From CAWIKY01 sp963836905 (GTDB lineage: Bacteria; Pseudomonadota; Alphaproteobacteria; Caulobacterales; Hyphomonadaceae), in NCBI GenBank assembly GCA_963836905.1, contig CAWIKY010000006.1:868001-932000 (forward strand): a stretch of DNA of 64,000 bases, read 5' to 3'. The notes beneath the pieces were generated by a model, which made no database searches, had not been told where the DNA came from, and saw nothing but the letters and a program-made list of their open reading frames with translations. Made by a program: the position numbers and the translations under genes. Below, piece after piece: positions 61,160 to 64,000 of the stretch (its first letter is position 1; each line of letters begins with the position of its first letter).

Positions 61160-61176
61160 GCGCGAAAGGAAACGTC

Positions 61177-61377
61177 ATGAATGCTCAGGATACCCGCGCC
61201 AAGACCGAAGACGAACTGGCCGACCAGCTTGTGAAGCTGAAGAAAGAACAATTCAATCTGAGATTCCAGCAGGCCACCGGTCAGCTGGAGAAAACCGCCC
61301 GCGTGCGTCAGGTGCGTCGCGATATCGCCAGGATCAAGACGATCCTGCGCGAGAAGACGCAAACCGGCGCGGCGTGA
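61177..61377 (+). CDS. rpmC: 50S ribosomal protein L29
   Basis: A 66-residue two-helix protein at the tunnel exit. TEDELADQLVKLKKEQFNLR and RQVRRDIARIKTILREK give the family. Good AAGGA site upstream of the ATG. Confidence 0.97.
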   Translation: MNAQDTRAKTEDELADQLVKLKKEQFNLRFQQATGQLEKTARVRQVRRDIARIKTILREKTQTGAA

Positions 61378-61398
61378 ACGAAGGGAGCATGAAGAGAT

Positions 61399-61650
61399 AT
61401 GCCTAGGCGGATTATGGAAGGCGTGGTGGTTTCCACCAAGCAGGACAAGACGGCAGTGGTCAGCGTTGAGCGGACCATTCTGCACCCCTTGCTGCAAAAG
61501 GCTGTGCGCCGGTCAAAGAAATATCATGCACACGACGAGGCCAATTCGGCCAAGGAAGGTGACAAGGTTTCGATCATCGAGTGCCCACCGCGCTCGAAGC
61601 TGAAGCGTTGGGAACTGCTGTCCGGAACGGAGGCGACTGAAGCCTCATGA
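61399..61650 (+). CDS. rpsQ: 30S ribosomal protein S17
   Basis: An 83-residue OB-fold protein. PRRIMEGVVVSTKQDKTAVV and KKYHAHDEANSAKEGDKVSI match S17. Stop overlaps the rplN start (ATGA). Confidence 0.97.
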   Translation: MPRRIMEGVVVSTKQDKTAVVSVERTILHPLLQKAVRRSKKYHAHDEANSAKEGDKVSIIECPPRSKLKRWELLSGTEATEAS

Positions 61651-62015
61651 TCCAGATGCAGACAAACCTGTCGGTTGCTGACAATTCGGGTGCGCGCCGC
61701 GTTCAGTGCATCAAGGTGCTTGGCGGTGCCGGACGGCGTTATGCCAGCGTTGGTGATGTGATCGTGGTCTCGATCAAGGAAGCCATCCCGAAGGGCCGCG
61801 TGAAGAAAGGCGATGTGCGACGCGCCGTCGTCGTTCGTGTGGCCAAGGACATTCAGCGCGCTGATGGTTCGGCCATCCGGTTCGACACCAACGCAGCCGT
61901 GCTGATCAACAATAATGGCGAGCCCATCGGGACGCGTATTTTCGGACCGGTTCCGCGCGAGCTTCGCGCCAAGAACCACATGAAAATCGTCTCCCTGGCT
62001 CCGGAGGTGCTGTAG
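61647..62015 (+). CDS. rplN: 50S ribosomal protein L14
   Basis: A 122-residue protein at the subunit interface. MIQMQTNLSVADNSGARRVQ and NEIGTRIFGPVPRELRAK-like end (GEPIGTRIFGPVPRELRAKN) are typical. First gene of what is the spc operon in E. coli, here joined without a gap to rpsQ. Confidence 0.98.
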   Translation: MIQMQTNLSVADNSGARRVQCIKVLGGAGRRYASVGDVIVVSIKEAIPKGRVKKGDVRRAVVVRVAKDIQRADGSAIRFDTNAAVLINNNGEPIGTRIFGPVPRELRAKNHMKIVSLAPEVL

Positions 62016-62017
62016 CT

Positions 62018-62335
62018 ATGGCAGCCAAGATCAAAAAGGGTGACAAGGTCATCGTGATCGCGGGTCGCGACAAGGGTCTCAAGGGCGAGGTCACCAAAGT
62101 GGTGCCGACCGAGAACCGCGTGTTCGTGTCCGGTGTGAACATGGTCAAGCGCCATCAGAAGCCGAGCCAGGGCGATCCGGGCGGGATCAAGAGATTTGAA
62201 GCCCCGCTTCACATCTCCAATGTCGCCCACACCGATCCTCGCGACGGCAAAGCAACGCGTGTCGGTTTCCGCACCGATGAGCATGGCCGCAAGGTCCGTT
62301 TCTCCAAACGTTCGGGAGAGTCGATCGATGCCTGA
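62018..62335 (+). CDS. rplX: 50S ribosomal protein L24
   Basis: A 105-residue KOW-domain protein. KIKKGDKVIVIAGRDKGLKG is the KOW motif, followed by VSGVNMVKRHQKPSQGDPGG. Overlaps rplE by 8 bases. Confidence 0.97.
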   Translation: MAAKIKKGDKVIVIAGRDKGLKGEVTKVVPTENRVFVSGVNMVKRHQKPSQGDPGGIKRFEAPLHISNVAHTDPRDGKATRVGFRTDEHGRKVRFSKRSGESIDA

Positions 62336-62888
62336 TACAATGACCTATGAGCCACGGCTCAAGACCGAGTATCGCGAAACCATTCGTGATCAGCTGGTCA
62401 AGGAATTCAACTATACCAATCCAATGCAGATCCCGCGGCTTGAAAAAGTCGTTCTGAACATGGGCGTTGGTGAGGCCGTTGCCGACTCGAAGAAAATCCA
62501 GACCGCCCTGCGCGATATGGAGAAGATTGCCGGTCAGAAGCCGGTTGCCACCAAGGCGCGCAAGTCGATCGCCGGCTTCAAGCTTCGCGAAGGCATGGAG
62601 ATCGGCTGCAAGGTCACGCTTCGGCAGGACCGTATGTACGAGTTCATTGATCGCCTGACGAATGTGGCACTACCACGCGTGAAGGACTTTCGCGGACTGA
62701 ATCCGAAGAGCTTCGATGGCAATGGAAACTACGCCATGGGGCTGAAGGAGCACATCGTGTTCCCGGAAATCAATTATGACCAGGTCGATCAGATCTGGGG
62801 CATGGATATCATTGTGTGCACTACAGCACGAACGAACGAAGAAGCCCGGGCGTTGCTCGCCGCGTGCAGCTTCCCGTTCCGTAAATAG
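62328..62888 (+). CDS. rplE: 50S ribosomal protein L5
   Basis: A 186-residue 5S rRNA-binding protein. LEKVVLNMGVGEAVADSKKI, KPVATKARKSIAGFKLREGM and FPEINYDQVDQIWGMDIIV are conserved. ATG 62328 (MPDTMTYEPRLK) gives the usual length; it lies inside the rplX end. Confidence 0.98.
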   Translation: MPDTMTYEPRLKTEYRETIRDQLVKEFNYTNPMQIPRLEKVVLNMGVGEAVADSKKIQTALRDMEKIAGQKPVATKARKSIAGFKLREGMEIGCKVTLRQDRMYEFIDRLTNVALPRVKDFRGLNPKSFDGNGNYAMGLKEHIVFPEINYDQVDQIWGMDIIVCTTARTNEEARALLAACSFPFRK

Positions 62889-62905
62889 GGCGCCCGGAGA
62901 ACGAT

Positions 62906-63211
62906 ATGGCAAAGAAGAGCGCAATAGAGCGTAATGACAAGCGCAAGCGCCTGGTCGAGAAATACGAAGCCAGACGCGAGAAGCTTAAGAAGATTGCTCT
63001 GGACGAGGACCTGTCTCTGGAAGAGCGGTTCGCTGCCCGCCTGAAACTCGCGGATCTGCCGCGCAATTCGGCTCCAAGCCGGGTGCGCAACCGCTGCGAA
63101 GTGACGGGACGTCCGCGAGGATATTACCGCAAGCTCAGAATGTCGCGGATTGCTCTGCGTGAACTGGGCAATCTCGGCAAGGTGCCGGGTCTTGTGAAGT
63201 CGAGCTGGTAA
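62906..63211 (+). CDS. rpsN: 30S ribosomal protein S14 (zinc-free type)
   Basis: A 101-residue protein of the long, zinc-independent form: the CxxC pairs of the short form are missing. MAKKSAIERNDKRKRLVEKY and RNRCEVTGRPRGYYRKLRMS are typical for alphaproteobacteria. Confidence 0.97.
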   Translation: MAKKSAIERNDKRKRLVEKYEARREKLKKIALDEDLSLEERFAARLKLADLPRNSAPSRVRNRCEVTGRPRGYYRKLRMSRIALRELGNLGKVPGLVKSSW

Positions 63212-63225
63212 GGGAGGTATAGAAA

Positions 63226-63621
63226 ATGAATCTGTCAGATCCTCTCGGCGATATGCTGACGCGTATCCGCAATGCCCAGATGCGTGGCAAGACGAAGGTG
63301 GAAACACCCGGCTCGACCCTGCGTGTCCGTGTGCTCGAAGTGCTCAAGTCCGAAGGCTATATCCGGGGCTATACCGAAGTCGAAAAAGATGGACACAAGT
63401 CCATCGAGATCGAGCTGAAGTATTTCGACGGGTCGCCGGTCATTTCCGAGATCCGCCGTATATCCAAACCGGGTCGCCGGGTCTATTCGGCCGTCAGCGA
63501 TTTGCCACTGGTTCGTAACGGTCTCGGTATCTCCATCCTCTCCACTCCGAAAGGTGTGATGTCCGACAACGTCGCGCGCACCGAAAACGTCGGCGGAGAG
63601 ATTCTCTGCCGTGTCTTCTAG
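63226..63621 (+). CDS. rpsH: 30S ribosomal protein S8
   Basis: A 131-residue 16S-binding protein; in E. coli it represses the spc operon. NLSDPLGDMLTRIRNAQMRG and GLGISILSTPKGVMSDNVAR with the GGEILCRVF end are diagnostic. Confidence 0.98.
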   Translation: MNLSDPLGDMLTRIRNAQMRGKTKVETPGSTLRVRVLEVLKSEGYIRGYTEVEKDGHKSIEIELKYFDGSPVISEIRRISKPGRRVYSAVSDLPLVRNGLGISILSTPKGVMSDNVARTENVGGEILCRVF

Positions 63622-63637
63622 GTCGAAGGTGAATTAG

Positions 63638-64000
63638 ATGTCACGTATCGGAAAACTGCCCGTCGAAGGTGAAAAGGCAACGCTCTCAATGCAGGGCGAA
63701 GTGCTTCATGCCAAGGGCCCAAAAGGCGAGTTGACGCTCATCGTTCCCGAGGAAGTCGGGGCGGAGATGGACGGCAATTCAGTCACCTTCCGTCCGCGCG
63801 AAGAGACCAAGCGTGCCCGCGCAATGTGGGGCACGATGCGTGCCTGCGCCCAGAACATGGTTCATGGTGTGACCGAAGGGTTCGAGAAGGATCTGGAACT
63901 GGTCGGCGTCGGGTATCGTGCCCAGATGCAGGGCCGTGACCTCAAACTTTCGCTCGGACTGAGCCATGAAGTGGTCTATGCGCCGCCGGAGGGGATCACC
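63638..64000 (+). CDS. rplF: 50S ribosomal protein L6, 3' partial
   Basis: The first 121 codons of L6 reach the right window edge. SRIGKLPVEGEKATLSMQGE, GPKGELTLIVPEEV and LVGVGYRAQMQGRDLKLSLG match L6. It starts 16 bases after rpsH. The second half lies outside the window. Confidence 0.97.
   Translation, partial: MSRIGKLPVEGEKATLSMQGEVLHAKGPKGELTLIVPEEVGAEMDGNSVTFRPREETKRARAMWGTMRACAQNMVHGVTEGFEKDLELVGVGYRAQMQGRDLKLSLGLSHEVVYAPPEGIT

Noticed and set aside
1..64000. Mobile elements, prophage or CRISPR
   Set aside because: No transposase, integrase, phage structural gene or regular repeat-spacer pattern was found on either strand.

Overview
The window looks like a stretch of a GC-rich alphaproteobacterial chromosome. 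A full CtrA response regulator and a ChpT phosphotransferase sit beside the flagellar ATPase gene fliI, and together with the many acyl-CoA and lipoprotein genes this points to a stalked or budding marine lineage in the Caulobacterales/Hyphomonadaceae range. That placement is inference from gene content; no marker tree could be run. I see no insertion sequence, prophage, CRISPR array or rRNA.

Layout: 1-11.7 kb holds mostly metabolic genes (GMC oxidoreductase, leucine dehydrogenase, ThiO-like oxidase, acyl-CoA dehydrogenase), a sterol-desaturase-type membrane enzyme, a secreted protein of unknown function and a large RTX protein with a predicted seven-bladed propeller. 11.8-17 kb is housekeeping: panB, a YfgM-like/bamB/der run, then rlmB and tRNA-Tyr and tRNA-Gly. 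17.4-26.6 kb holds an HWE kinase, an SDR, two small related lipoproteins, a GST, two flavin-binding PPOX proteins, two AMP-forming acyl/aryl-CoA ligases and a broken ZIP-like membrane gene. 26.7-28.9 kb is ruvCAB, with ruvA frameshifted. Right after ruvB lies a decayed copy of the 3' end of the RTX gene. 29-43 kb is mixed: a secreted protein of unknown function, a frameshifted sensor kinase, a metallo-beta-lactamase-fold hydrolase, an ATP-grasp-like protein, an oppBC-type permease pair, a multi-pass membrane protein, msrB, a methyltransferase, an aldo/keto reductase and an M23 peptidase. 43.3-47.5 kb is a ydbH-ynbE-ydbL operon with a fourth coupled membrane gene. 47.6-53.7 kb is the signalling and motility block: chpT, a CheA-like kinase without a CheW-binding domain, a CheY-like regulator, cheR, a shared terminator, ctrA, then fliI and a FliJ-like gene. 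53.7-56.2 kb holds an esterase, a TetR regulator and a DUF2059 protein. 56.2-64 kb is the S10/spc ribosomal operon from rpsJ to a truncated rplF.

How the parts work together: ChpT normally passes phosphate to CtrA, and a CtrA gene divergent from fliI fits cell-cycle control of flagellum building. The CheA-like/CheY/CheR set between chpT and the ctrA terminator may be a small private relay. YfgM-like/BamB and YdbH/YnbE/YdbL serve outer-membrane protein and lipid assembly.

The most unusual signals are the RTX tail remnant and four one-base frameshifts, all of the extra-base type, within 24.0-31.9 kb (ZIP-like gene, ruvA, RTX remnant, sensor kinase). They may be real recent decay or local sequence error. 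I found no clear case of an entirely new system.
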